A stretch of DNA of 64,000 bases, from positions 1 to 64,000 of the forward strand of contig VXCM01000211.1 in NCBI GenBank assembly GCA_014773175.1, read 5' to 3'. This document shows, piece by piece, positions 48,323 through 61,254 of the stretch (the first letter of the stretch is position 1; each line of letters starts with the position of its first letter). A program made the position numbers and the translations under genes. Under the pieces are notes generated by a model, which saw nothing but the letters and a program-made list of their open reading frames with translations, did no database searches and was not told the DNA's origin. This stretch comes from Lucifuga dentata. Its lineage: Eukaryota; Chordata; Actinopteri; Ophidiiformes; Bythitidae.

Positions 48323-51300
48323 AAATCACTATCCCAGACCTAATTTTTATAAACCATAAACAGGCAAATAGAATAAAAATCTTTTTTTTTAAATGCAGTT
48401 TTAAATTGCATTTAAAGACAGTTTGTTACCTTAAACTCATCTGGTAAGACATTTGGAACCTTGGTTCTAATGTGAATGTCACTGCCTGACTTGTATCGAG
48501 ATATAAACAAACCTTATATGCATTAGCCATAAAATGTTGAAATCAAGCTCAGCTTATGATAACCTTTTTTAACAAGGGAAAATATAATATATACTGTAAT
48601 ATAATGTTTTATTTCATAGGCAGCTAGATAAACAGATAGATATATTGTAGATAATCATATCAGTGCACATTGAACATTGATCAGGATTTTAATCAAAGTC
48701 AAAGCAAACAGAATTGCCCAGTTCAGACTCTTACTGTTCCTTTTCATAACACATAATCATAGGACTGTATAGATCCACACATTGCAGGAAGGAGAGATTT
48801 GTTCCTGCTCGCAGTAATGTTAATGTTAATGATAAAAGTGCTTTCCCGCAGTTCCTGTATGTTTTACCATGCTGTTATATAATCTTACAGTATTTAATGT
48901 TTAATGTTTTTTTCTCCTCAAGTTGGAGAAAGGATTCACGAACCTCTCTTTGTGTGTATATGTGTACAAGCACATTAAGAGCCTTGCAAAGCTCAAGGTA
49001 GCCTCAGTTCTCTATTACCATGGTAACTTCATTCCTCATTAGTGTGATACCAGGAGCAGAAAATAGGTGTTGACTCATTTATGGTGCAGCTGCTTTTGCA
49101 AACACTCATATCCTTTGCAGTTTGTTTTGCAAAGGCTTTTTTATTGAGTATGATTGACTGGACATTAAAATAATTTCCACCTAATGACTGCTGTTATAAA
49201 TAATTCATGAAAAAAAGATGTACATTTGATTGCCTCATCCGAATCTATGTTGACATTAAATGTTAGATTATATTTGAATGAACAACACTGATTCGTTCCA
49301 TTGCTATCTTCATGCAGACCTGTCTGCTTTATGGTAAACTGGTTATACTTGTGGTCCATCAGCATGAGCATGCACATAGGGACATGTTCATTTACCCTGA
49401 TGAGGAAGCACAAAAAGGACAAAAACCCTGCAATTCTCTGGTCCCCATGAGGAAACATGCTCTTTTTATCGGTGGTTTGCTTTAGGCCTGAGCATGCCTG
49501 TGTGTGTTGATATCTCCATGAGCCTGTTTATGTTTTTTCCAAGAACTCGGAGACAGTCACAGCAGCATTAGCACAGTCTGATGTGAAGAAAATGAATCAA
49601 ATAAATGAAGACCACAGCCTCTTAGCTTTCCATTCCAGTTTTTCTTCCTCTCATCTTCCTTTTTCTACGGGGAGCCAGTTCAGCGATTAAATTGTCACCA
49701 CACCGTCAGACCTTGACAGGCTGCACTAATCCACGCTGCTGTCGCTCCTCTGCTGATCCATCCTGCTAGGGAGGACATTCTCCAGGCTTAAAGCCAATGG
49801 GCCATGTCCCCCACTACCCCACCCACCTGCTGAAAAAAAGCAACACAATTTCATGTGGGAGCAGGCTTCCCATGATAGATCCATCATCTAACCTTTTCAT
49901 TCTTTTACAAGTTACTTAAATTGGGGGAAAAAAAAAAAAAAAAAAAAAAAATTAGTAATCCAAAATTTAAAATAATTTATTTTGTGTCTGACTAACCATG
50001 AGACAGCATCTATCTTTCATCATATTTTGGTATGTGAGGGATTCATTCCAAACACTGCGTCTTGCTGTTTACATTTTCTATGCCTTTATTTTGCATCCAT
50101 GCTGTATGTATGACTAATTTATCTGTCCATGCCTCTGCCTTGGTTCTTTTAGCATATGCATTTTAGATTCTGCAGGCCTGTCACAGGCATTGCAGATGGA
50201 GAAATCACGTGCCCATATTCAGCTAACAAAGGCAGCTTTGTTTTTCTAGCTTCACGCTTTAATGAGCAGGGGACAGATAGGTTGTCAGAAAAATCCACCA
50301 TGCCTGCAGATAATTACTGTAAAGCTTGCAGAAGATATTACTTCCAATATGCATTTTCAGCTTAGTTTAAAAAAAAAAACAAAAGTCCTTGAGTTTAATT
50401 TTTTATTTTTAGGAAGAAATGCATCATTGCATCATAAAGTAAGCAAGTGTTTCATGGATTCAAACCTTTAAAATCAGAAATACATGGCATGTGCCAATGA
50501 TCGCCAACCATATTGCCTGTGGAAGTGAAAGCAGAAGGAAAAACTGGGAAAAAATATTTTATTTATCTTGGAGCAAGCAATTCTGGTTACAACAGGGCCT
50601 ACCTAGTAAAATATTCATTGGCTGCACAGACTAGTAAACTGAAAGTGAAAAAATGTTTTTGGAAGCACCGACACTCATTCTACTGGCAAGCACAGACATG
50701 CACTGCATTATGTTAATTTGCCGGCAATTTAACACTTAAGCCTCATGTTTGAAAAGGACCCAGGGTCACTTTTACGTTAAAGTAGCACTGACAGTTTCAC
50801 TCGACAGGATCAAGTAACATTTCCTTAACATTTCCTCATTTATGCAAGTTTGAATAAATGTAGTCACATAGCCAGCAAAGGCACATGTAAGATTATGGCG
50901 CTCTTGACATGTTTTTGTATATAACATGCAAACCAGCCATGTGAGACGAGGAAATGACATTTTAAATTTTGCAACTAGATCACAGATCTTACAGCAGATT
51001 TTCGACTGATAAAATGGCTAGAAATCATTCTGATGCAGAAATGAGGCGCCAATGACAGCTCTCGCTCTCGGTCACTGTGTTGCTCGCTTGCTTGCTGTAA
51101 ACAATCGCTCGCCTCCTGTATTACAAGTAGATTCCTGCATTACCCAGTCTTGCATGGCAGATGCCAAATATTGTGTGAGAATTGCACCACTATCTGTAAA
51201 GGTTCTAGCATATTTGAACAGAGCCTTATGGCACTTTGCCTTAAAAAAGACCTATGTATCAATAGCCAAAAGCACCACTTTAACAGAAAGGAATTTAACA

Positions 51301-51434
51301 GATTCCGTGTCTGAAACTGGCTTAAGACTTGCTGTATGGGCATCTCACCTTCAGAATAAAAGTGGGAAAGTCCAAATATATGCCAAAATACTCTCCCTAC
51401 TCCCTGTCTTGCAATATTAAAGAAAGTGGGAAAG
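48323..51434. other. Intronic stretch with an A-run
   Basis: It contains an A-run at 49926-49951. A possible TTAA-flanked element at 50777-51293 is discussed among the findings. No exon was recognised. Confidence 0.45.
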
Positions 51435-51570
51435 AAAATTCCTGTATCCAGATTCTGATCCAGATCTGATCAAAATTAAATAAACCATTCTTAACCCACG
51501 TCCTACATATTTACAGAATTTCATCAGAATCTTTTTGAGATATTCATGATCTCCTTGGTGAAGATAATAA
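51435..51570. repeat. Family C repeat, 3' fragment
   Basis: TCCAGATTCTGATCCAGATC, then ACAGAATTTCATCAGAATC, TTTTTGAGATAT and CTCCTTGGTGAAGATAATAA parallel the right-hand part of the repeat at 1032-1223. The left terminus is missing. Confidence 0.55.
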
Positions 51571-51815
51571 TTAATTAAAAACCCTAATTACTGGAGGGAC
51601 AATTTAATGCTCATGATGGCCAAACACCAAATTACATTACTTTAGAGGTATTAAAAATAAAACATTCCATTTTATATTTTAAAGCAAGGCTACCAAAAGC
51701 TGAAGTGTTATTGCCACAAGAATCCACTTTGACTCAATGCTCCATTAAATTCTGTCACCTCTTACATTTTAAAACAAATTTCCACATCAGTACTTTTCCA
51801 GGGGGAATGTATGCA

Positions 51816-51828
51816 CATATATATATAT

Positions 51829-51882
<54 letters not shown>

Positions 51883-51933
51883 CTATATATAGATATATAT
51901 ATATAGATATAGATATATATAGATATATATATT
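51816..51933. repeat. Compound (AT)n(AGAT)n(AT)n microsatellite
   Basis: An AT tract, about fifteen GATA/AGAT tetramers, then interspersed ATATAGAT units, 118 bases in all. It accounts for the Ile/Tyr/Ser-rich frame on the minus strand. Confidence 0.95.
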
Positions 51934-52578
51934 ATTGGTAAGCTGAAGTCACATTTCTGGTAGGAACTGTGTACAATTACATTTGCAAAGCCTAAGAAGA
52001 TAAGAAATAAGCTATGACAGACATACCCACACATTTAGAAATATTTCTCCTCACTCGTTCATCCTCAGTTAGACGCACAGGGTGACATGTAAATCTGTTG
52101 CAAAAGTAATGAGAGCATCTGCATAGGAGCAACATAAAGAGACTGCATTGATTTTGAAGGCAACGGGACAGTTTGCTTCCCTGCAGCACTTCACTCCACG
52201 TTGAGCTCAGCTGCTGAAGGATAACAGCTGCTCCTCATTACTGATGTTTAGACTAAATTATTTTTGGTGGTGGATACCACAGAATAGAGAGCGTATAGCT
52301 AAATCACGTTGCATTTGAGCACTGAAATTTGACAGCAGGCTTTGATATCTCTGTACTCACCACATGCAGATGGGATCTCTGGAGGTTTTTCAAGGACTGC
52401 TAACTTTTGTTGTTCTCATCTGTTACTCTGTCGTTAAGGCAAGAGGAACACAGCAGGGGAAATAAGTAGGTGATAGGCAGTGTGTGCTTTATCAAAATTA
52501 AATATATAGTTTGTTATTTTGGAAGGCCTGAAGGGGGGAGGGACTTGCAGTGTATTTTAATGTCTTTTTTTTTGCCAG

Positions 52579-52682
52579 ATTAAGTACTTTCTGGTGTATA
52601 GAAGATGAGGTAGACCTTGAGAAAGAACTCTGCACCTATTCCAAGAACTGCGATCAATACTCCACCAATTTATTCATTACAG
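52579..52682 (+). CDS. Candidate exon with splice signals, unrecognised product
   Basis: TTTTTTTTTGCCAG just before 52579 is a strong acceptor, and ACAG|GTAGAA at 52682/52683 is an acceptable donor. The 104 bases stay open in the phase left by the nrg3 exon at 40782 (AG + A gives Arg), giving 34 codons with three cysteines (FWCIEDEVD..., LCTYSKNC). The peptide is acidic and does not match the known EGF continuation, which needs C-x8-C straight after the Arg. If spliced after the nrg3 exon it would break the EGF domain, and its phase change would shift the frame of what follows. It could be a cassette exon, an exon of an unannotated nested gene or a chance match. Confidence 0.28.
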
Positions 52683-55600
52683 GTAGAAAGTCCTGGGGAA
52701 AGATTTTAATATTCAGCTCATAAATTTTTTTTCTTGTAGTTTCCAACTGGCTGCTCTACAAGAATATTTTTTAAAGCAGTGCTAATGCTAAGCAGTTTTC
52801 ATTAAGGCATTCAATTTGCAGAGCAAGTTGATTACACGCATGTTACATTTAAGCTAAAATTGTTATGGAAAATTAATGAACCTGACAAAATATGGATGAA
52901 AAAGATAAGATTTAGTTTTCATTCAATGGTGTTACTGAGCTCTTTCTCAATATTCTTTACCATAACGCGAGCAGAGTATGACAAAGGATGTCTTATTCAC
53001 ATGCAATTCAATTTATAATCTTAAGAGACTTTTCTGGTTTTACATGATCCATATGTTGTACATTTTACTCTCAGAAGGGTGTCAAATAAGATAAACAGAT
53101 CATTTATTTTGGAAACAAATGGCAGTGGTTGGAGAAAAATCAGGAAAGAAGACACCACTTGAAAGAGGGATGGAGACTGGAAGAGAAAACAGACAAATAT
53201 TTGCAGTTGGTGGTGCTTAACCAAGGTGATATTTCATCATCAGATGATCTGACGTGATTCCTTATTTACCTGACATTTCATCTAGCAGCTTCTCACAAGG
53301 GGGTTTGCTTTGGAATTGCATTGGGAGAGTCAGCCATGTTTATTGATAGAATGCTCCTGGGATGAATTTGAAGTTGATTAAGTAAAGTAGCACATAAACA
53401 GAGACAGAGAGGTAGAGTGAAATCCCATTGTTCCACACTTGCCATCTCAGACTGAGATCAGTTATCAAGCAACAAACTAGTTTAATCCATGGAACTGGGA
53501 AAACAACAAGTCAATTGGGAATAAATACATTTGCTAAAAGCGATAGATGTTGTCTGATACAGCGGGAGTAGAAGGATGATTCTCAAATTCCAAAGTGTAA
53601 ATGTGAATCCTTCAACAATCAAGAAATTATTATACAAATAAATGTCTTGCTAAACGTTAAATATTGCAAAATAAATAAAAATAAAATCAAATAAATTAGA
53701 GCCATTGATAGCTCTGTAAAGCTCTGTAAAGCCATTGATAGCTCTGGTGAAATGTTCAGCCTTTTTGTCAAGATGACATTGACAGCCTGTATCACGAGTT
53801 CATTCTAAAGCCCAAAACATTATTCCAATGATATATCTGAAAAAGACATAAATAAACTTGCATTTTAATCAGTGTTTTTACCATTAGCTTTGCATCAAAT
53901 GACTTAACGTGAAAGTCCTCCTCAGACTCACACATCCACATCCAGTTATCACCCAACTCTGCAGCTTTGTGAAGCTGTTAGCCTCTTTTAGCTCATTATT
54001 TTTGTTTTACTGTGTGCACATGGACTGTATAATAGAGCCTTAGCTGCTCTCGTCAACCCTGTTTGCAGCAGCAGAAGCAGCTGTTTCCATTAAAAAGGCT
54101 GTGATAAGCTGAATGTAGCTACCTGCCCAGCACCAAATAACACACAGTCAAAGTTAATGATGAGCTGGAGAAGAAAGTCAGGCTTCTAGCAAAATAAAAA
54201 CCTAATATTTTTCTCCGGCGTTTGTGGAAAGTAGCTAAAAGAAGCATGTTTATTGGATGTATATTTGGTGAACAGTGTCACAACTTCAGTAGGTGATAGT
54301 GTTGCACTTCGTCAGCTGAAAGTAGCAATTTGTTGACCAACACTTCAGCCATAACTGCTTGATTTTCAGTTCTGCCACCTAGTAGCAAAAATCTATTTAT
54401 TGTAGCTTTATGTTTTCATTTTGTTTAATTTCAAAATCACAAATGAGTAGAAAGAAGCAGACATTTGTTGTTTTTTAAAGCGAGAATGACAGACAAAAAT
54501 GAATTGCATGACAATCAAAGGGTGGCAAAGGTTTCTAGAATCAGGAATTACATTTTTATATTTTTATTTTATTTTTTGGTATTTTTTTTTCTTAAATTAT
54601 TTAAACATTTAAAAACCTTGTTACATTTTTTATTGACTCAGAACCTATTCTGTCATAAAATATGTACAGTATACACAAGAATTTTTTAAAAATTATTTCT
54701 AAAAAATTGTTTCTTTATGTATTAGAATAGAAGAATATTAGAAGAATAGAAGAATATTTGGTCAAATGTTAAAATCAAGTAGAAACCGAAGAGCTTGACT
54801 AGTGGTGACTTAAGAGGGTTAATTTTTTTTTATTTAATCAACTAACTCGACTGATATTCTAACTGAATTCAAAATATGACACACAGTAAGACGTGTTTCC
54901 TGTTGACTGCGTGGGCAAAAACACTGGATTTTCCGAGTATAACCTTCAATTTAAAGGATCATTTTAATTTAATTAAACTAGTCACAATGGGGAATCTCAA
55001 TTTCCAAGTTATAATCAAACACTGCATTAATCCAGGTCTGTTACAAATTACCTTTGATGAACGGACATTGTAGCTAATGTTCCATGTGATTCTTGACCTC
55101 TGTAAAAGCTTTACCATGATAAATGATGAAGTGAGCAATTGATTAGGTGTCTGTGGGACTGCCCTGGACTGGTTACCTGTCAGTGTGTGTTTGGTCTTTT
55201 ATGGTGATCATGTTTCTTCTGCTTCATGTAGTATAATGTGCAATGAGCCACAAGGTTTCTGTTGTGGCAGTGACAATACACAGCGGAGTTGTATCTCTGA
55301 TGGTCATATGGCTGAGGGTCTCTCACATTTCCTTGAGCTGAATTCAGACTAATATTATCTCAGTCAAACTAAAATTACCTCTGAGTCCTTTATGGTTCTA
55401 CATCAAGCTGACCTCTAAGATTTCAGGAATTTCATTTGATTTATATTTGAGCCTGATACCAACCTTACTAGAAAGCCAGACCCAACATGTTTCAGGAAAA
55501 AAGGAGTAATGCATAGATCATTGTAAGTTCACCATTATTATATAGAGTTAGTATTATTTACTGTATATAAGCTTACCTTGTTGCCTGTAATTCTTTGTCT

Positions 55601-57100
55601 TAAGGCCCATAAAGGCTGTGCAACTTTTGGGTGTCGTAGACAAAAGTTAACTATCGTGACTGTCTTTGGTCATCAATCCAAAATATTGATCCTGGATCAC
55701 ACAGGTCCACAGAATAATGGAGCCATGTTGTCGAAGTCTGCATTTTTCCAATGCTTTAGTGGATATGAACATTTTGTAGTATAGCATCACAGCAATTACA
55801 TGTTTTGAAAAGGTAACTTCAATGTTGATGGAGTTGAGATTGTCAGTTGTGTTTCTCTTCATCTCAGGCATAATCAAAACTCCTGTGAAAGACTTTGTGA
55901 TCTCCAGTTATATGTTGTCACTGGGCCAAAAGCTAAAGGTTGTATATTATTATGATCTTTTAAAGAAAAGACCGTTGCAGAGTAACATCCTTTTTAAATG
56001 TCCCAACATACTCTTAATCTTAAACTTCATAATATTCATGTAAAAAACACAGTCTGTATGTCTGTATACGTTCAGTGCTTGATGTGGTTCAGGTTTGCTG
56101 TTGACTTTGAATAGATGAACTTTGAATTGGTTGCTTTTTAATCGTTGCCTTGCTTGGCTGAATTAGTACTGTATAAAGATTGTTGAAGGAGCTCATCAGA
56201 GTTGAAGGAGCCTGTTTGATACAACAAATTTAAAATGATTAGGCAGCCTTGATTGCTGTCTTAGGAGCTAATATTTAAGAGCTTTCTCTTAAACGCACAC
56301 ACGCACGCACACACACAGATTATTTAAAAGCCATCTTGAAAAATTATTACAGTAAAGGCAATCCATTGAGTTAATTTGCATTGTAGGTTCTCAACACTAA
56401 TAGAGAGAAAATGATTTACTGGAGAAAAACAACGCACATACATACACACACACAAACACACAAACAGCCATTAAAGACTGGAAAGACTGGCTTGATAAGG
56501 AAGAATTACACTTCTCTGACTGTGTAATAATGCTATAAATAATTCAAAGTTAAAACAGTTTGACAGTCAGTACATTTACATGCACATTAAAACTTAATTT
56601 GTATTCGGATAAATTAATAAATCAATTTCTTCAAATGTCATGTAAACATGTAAATACCATAATTAGATTGAAATCCACAAAAACCTAGAATATGCAATTG
56701 TAAATCGATTTATTCAGGTATGTAATGTTTTAATCAGTGTAATCCATTGGTGGACTCTCCTCATACTCCAATACACCGTGCATTATCCATATTTGGCAAA
56801 CAAATCTTAAGTCCGTCCGTGTATACCTCCCATTTTTGCCTTAATTGCAGAACAGACAAAGAGTGGATTATCACGTGCATGTAAATGTACTGACTGAAAA
56901 AAAGTTGGGCCTTGCTAACAGTTGTTTCACTTATCTTTTAGAACATTTCTGGTCTTTCCATTAAATTTGCAGTGGTTGTAATGTTTGACACAAATATGGG
57001 ACATGAACTCAAATGCACGCACACCCCACAGGACATCATAGATTTCAATACACTGGAAGATCATAAGTGTAAATTGACTAATGTGGCACCTAAAGCTTCT
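52683..57100. other. Intronic stretch, nothing recognised
   Basis: Unique AT-rich sequence with a small compound repeat at 53701-53745 (GCCATTGATAGCTCT twice, with GTAAAGCTCT between). No exon was recognised. Confidence 0.5.
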
Positions 57101-57104
57101 TTAA

Positions 57105-57110
57105 TGTGTG

Positions 57111-57142
<32 letters not shown>

Positions 57143-57200
57143 TGCGTGCGTGTGTAAGAGAGAGAGAGAGAAAGAGAGAGAAAAAGAGAGAGCGGAGAGA
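57105..57200. repeat. Compound (TG)n(TGCG)n and (AG)n array
   Basis: TG units run into about seven TGCG units (57105-57155), followed at once by AG/GAAA units to about 57200. Confidence 0.93.
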
Positions 57201-58993
57201 TTTGTGTCTTGACAAGGAGCCCTTTCAAGTTCAGGTTTGAAGTGCTAATGACATGTAAATAAATGCAAATGAGCATACACCCACCCTGTGGAAACTCTCT
57301 ACAAATACTTGAAGCTGAGTGGAATTCTGGGATGTGTTTGTCTATAAATAGTCAGAATTTGGGAAAGTTTGAGTGTTTTAAACTGTGTTAGTTCCATCAT
57401 GCAGTGCAAACCAAACAGCAAAAGAAGTGAGTGTTTATCACTATTTGTCTGTAGTCATTTGTCAAGCAAATGTGTTCCACTTTCTAGATGAGTATATGTT
57501 AGATTATTGACGACAACGCACAGTAGTCAACAGTGTATGATCATAGTGACTAATATCATGCATAAACACTTTATTGAATGAAATGACCATGAACTTGTCA
57601 GGATGAATAAGGCTGATATAAAGTGATTGTTAATGAGTTATAGACTTGATACTTGCTTAAGCTGAACTAATTTACAACACGTACAATATAACAACATAAT
57701 ACGACTCAACTTTCAAGACTGTACAGTTTTACTACCAAAGACAGGGACACATAAAAGAAATAAAGGGATGAATGAATAAATCAATGATCCAATTAAGTTA
57801 GCTGACAGGCAGATCTATAGAGAATGCAGAGATAGATGGCAAACTAATCTATTCACCCTGGGGTAATATCTTTAATTCATAAAAGTTACTTTGTAAAACA
57901 TTACAAATACAACTTGCATGACAAAAAGAGAGATAAATGCTGTTTCAAAACAAGGCAGGGAGGCAAGAACATAAAGGATAACAATGGCATGGTAGATTGG
58001 GAAGAGAAATTAGTATACAACGAAAGATAAGGCTCTGTATGCTCATAAAAATGATAAGGAAGAGAAGGAATAGCACAAGCTGAAATGTTTTAGACATCAT
58101 GACTGTAAACTCACAGGAACCTGCAAGTATCACCATGCATTTTTATAATGTGGGCATTAAAACTCAAAAAAAGCCGTGCAGGTGAGACTGTAAGACCTTT
58201 AAAGGGCTCTGGGAGCAGTTTTTATATTATCAGGATGGCTCGGATCAGTCTGCAAGTCGATTAACGTGATGAAGATGGATGGATAAATCTGTAAAGTCTT
58301 CACACGACCAGATAATCTGCCCTAACTGTCGGTCCCACAGAAATCTCCAGTGGAGATTTGTCATTTGAGTGTCAGGATGGATAGATAGATGAAATTGTCC
58401 TGAAAAAGCTCCAGTCAGTGTCTCACCACAGCTAGCAATTAGATTCTAGTATAGCATCACATCAACTGAAAAACAATCTGAGGACTGGGGAGACAAAAGC
58501 AGCTCCGACAGTGTTGAGAGTTTCAGCAAAAGCAAGAAGTAAACTCTCAGTAGAGAGAGCTGCCTTGTAGCTTGGCTTGTGGCATACTAAAAAGTCAGTC
58601 TGTGTGATACATTTAAAAAAAAAATCTCTCTCATTATGTCAACAGTTCTTTTTTTCCCACAATTTGATGAAAGCTTGTGACATTTGGGGATTTTACTTAC
58701 AACACATATTGATGAAAGTTGTGATTCTCTCAAAAAAAAGAGCATTTTTGTCTTCTCTTACTGACATCACTTGCTCTATTTGTTCTTTTCCAAGAACACT
58801 GATACTTAAAGTGTTTCTCCCTGCTGTCTTAGCAGTTGTGTAGATGGTGGATTATAGCTTAAAGCAATTTTTACCACTAGGGGCACTTTTAACCCACAGT
58901 TCAGAACTAAGGAAGGAATTACTTTAACTATTCAGAGTGGCGAGTTCCTTGCTTGCTTTTGCTCAAGTTCCATGAAGATTATGCTGTTGCTGT

Positions 58994-59021
58994 TGTCAGC
59001 AAGTGACAACACTTGCTGACA
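58994..59021. repeat. 12-bp perfect inverted repeat with 4-base loop
   Basis: TGTCAGCAAGTG and CACTTGCTGACA flank the loop ACAA. It is short enough to be incidental in a long intron. Confidence 0.85.
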
Positions 59022-60071
59022 GAAGCAATGGAGCAAAAGTTTTTGACTTCTCAAAAAAGTTCCTGTGATGCAGAAAGACTATAAAACCTCACTAAAAGTA
59101 AAATATACCTCTTTGTCTTTATCTGTTTCCAAATTGTCTGATGTTTTAGTGTCATAAAAGCATCTCAGGTCCATAGTAAATCAAACAGTAGAGGCTATAT
59201 GTGGTTTGCTCCAGTCCAGGTCAGGAATTCTGCAAATCATGGCATGAAAATAGCCTACCAGCACTTTAGATACCATACTAGAAATACTAGAAATGTCCTA
59301 AAAGTAGGCAAAACCTTTAATTAATGTTCTAAGCTGTTGTCTTTTCTCTGTCTTTTTCCATGATTCAAGAAAGTAGCAGTTTCCAAGTTTAAAAAGCTCA
59401 TCACCAACCCTGAAATCTAAAAATGAAAGAGGAAATTTCCAATCCTTGAGCCCACTTACTGTCTGATTATCGGTCACCTCCATGAATCCGCCTCAGACTG
59501 CAGCACAGCTCAGAGACAGCTCTAATGAATGTAACAAATGACCTGCTATTTTGACCAGAGCTCTGCATTAGTCCTCATTAGCCTTGATGGTGCTGGTCTT
59601 AGTATCCCCTGAACTGTTACAAAAATCCTATTAGTGTCTCCAATATCTGTATTCAGTTGGTTTTGCTGAAGCCTCAGTAATAGATCTAATTTTGTTATTT
59701 GATCTAGGAACAGTTCAAAGTAATTTCTTTTTTCCTATGATGCCACTTAGGCAAGTCCAGACTATGTGTTTTTAGCACTGATTTTATCTTGGCAACATTT
59801 TTGGGAAATCACAGAAAAAGTCCCAGATCTGAGGCAAATTGACACTAATCTGAAAGATGCATAACCAATGTCCAAAAGATATCTAGCAGGCTAAATTTCT
59901 GGACCTGTTAGAATCCAAATCCTGTAGTGTAAAATGTGTTATAACCAAGAATGACAGCAGCATCGAGCTACAGTTCAATGAAATCACAAGATAACAAGTG
60001 GAGTGGCAGATTTGTGACACCTGCTACAAAACATCAACTAGCATGGCTCCATATTCTTTTCTTTGTCTTCC

Positions 60072-60143
60072 TTGTTTTGTTTTGTTTGGTTTTTTTTGTT
60101 GTTGTTGTTGTTGTTGTTTTGTTTGTTTTTTTGTTTGTTTTTT
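60072..60143. repeat. T-rich (GTTTT)n/(GTT)n tract
   Basis: GTTTT units, seven GTT units, then GTTTGTTT units. Confidence 0.93.
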
Positions 60144-61036
60144 GCTGCAAATCAGCACCCACTCAACTTGGATCTCTAACTTATTGCAGACATCCATTTT
60201 TTCTGTGGAAGACAGAAATTCTGTTATGCATGCAAGACTGCATGTCAAAATACCCAATTACAAGACAGAAAGGTGTGTATTGCGAACAGTACATCAATCT
60301 GAGGACTTTAAAAGCCATATGGTATGTAGGACCTAATATAGAGACTTTCACTCTAATGTAGATGATATACATTGTAGAAAAAAGTATCCCAATGCAACCA
60401 TTGTCTGAACTCCACATATACCCAACTTATTCACAAATCAGCAGCCCTAATCATTATGCAAAACAAACATAATCTGGTCTCTCTTAGTCTCTCTTCAGTG
60501 ACTTCCTGCAAATGCAAATGTGCACATTGATTATGGCCTTGCAAGATCCCACTTGCCTGCATTTGAAAGAAAACAGCTCAGAGACAAACCCTCTCTACAA
60601 TAAGAACCCCTCTGTTTGGACAACTTCCCACCTTTGTTAGGGAACCAGACACTGTCTCAGTATTGAAGTCCAGACTCCATTTGTTGAGCTTAGCACACCA
60701 ACCCACATCAACTCCCACCTTGTCAGCCAGTACTTTGTCTTTTATATGCTGCCACACTGTGTATCTTTCACTTGATTCTCATTAAAGTCATATTTAGACA
60801 CACAAAATGTGCATACAGTTTGAGTGAATATATGTATGGGCACATGCCCTTTACTTATTTCTTGCTCATATAGATATGGTCAGGTTTATTATACAGTTAA
60901 GCTAAATTCACATTCAGTAGCTAATAAGCTGTTCTTGGGCATAAGGTTAGCTGAACACACAGTAATAGTCGTTTGTACATTCATTGGACACTAAAGTAAT
61001 AAAAACACTGTTAACATCTACAGCTTCAAACATGAA

Positions 61037-61254
61037 AAAGCCATTGGTTTCAGTTCACCCCAGTATGCTATAAAAATCAACTTGTAGAGACTTGAAATGT
61101 GCTTGAGACTAGTAATCCATCACAGCAAACCACGTTATTTTTTGTCGAAGTTTGTTGTCTCCACTGGAGAATATAGTCCCAGCAGAAGACTGCGTAAGCG
61201 TTGTAAGTGCAGTATTTGGCCTAAATATGTACAATTAGCGGTATGGTCCTTTAA
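61037..61254 (+). mobile_element. Family A MITE-like element, copy 9 (5'-truncated)
   Basis: It starts inside the family at GCCATTGGTTTCAGTTCA, continues CAACTTGTAGAGACTTGAAA, GTAATCCATCACAGCAAA and ATATAGTCCCAGCAGAAGAC, and ends GCGGTATGGTCCTTTAA. The left terminus is missing and part of the centre is deleted. Confidence 0.78.

Larger units (their letters stand above)
57201..61036. other. Intronic stretch with a (GTT)n tract and a small hairpin
   Basis: The visible structures are a 12-bp perfect hairpin at 58994-59021 and a T/GTT-rich tract at 60072-60143. Nothing coding was recognised. Confidence 0.5.

Noticed and set aside
52370..52465. A 31-codon frame with a signal-peptide-like hydrophobic core (GLLTFVVLICYSVV) just before the candidate exon
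   Set aside because: It stops at 52463-52465, and no donor upstream of that stop gives the phase needed to join the exon at 52579, so the two do not make one gene.
52580..52669. A minus-strand hydrophobic frame (IGGVLIAVLGIG...) resembling a membrane segment such as that of glutamate receptors
   Set aside because: It is the exact antisense codon register of the plus-strand frame, which tends to mirror hydropathy. It has no start, no AG acceptor before it, and ends after 29 codons.
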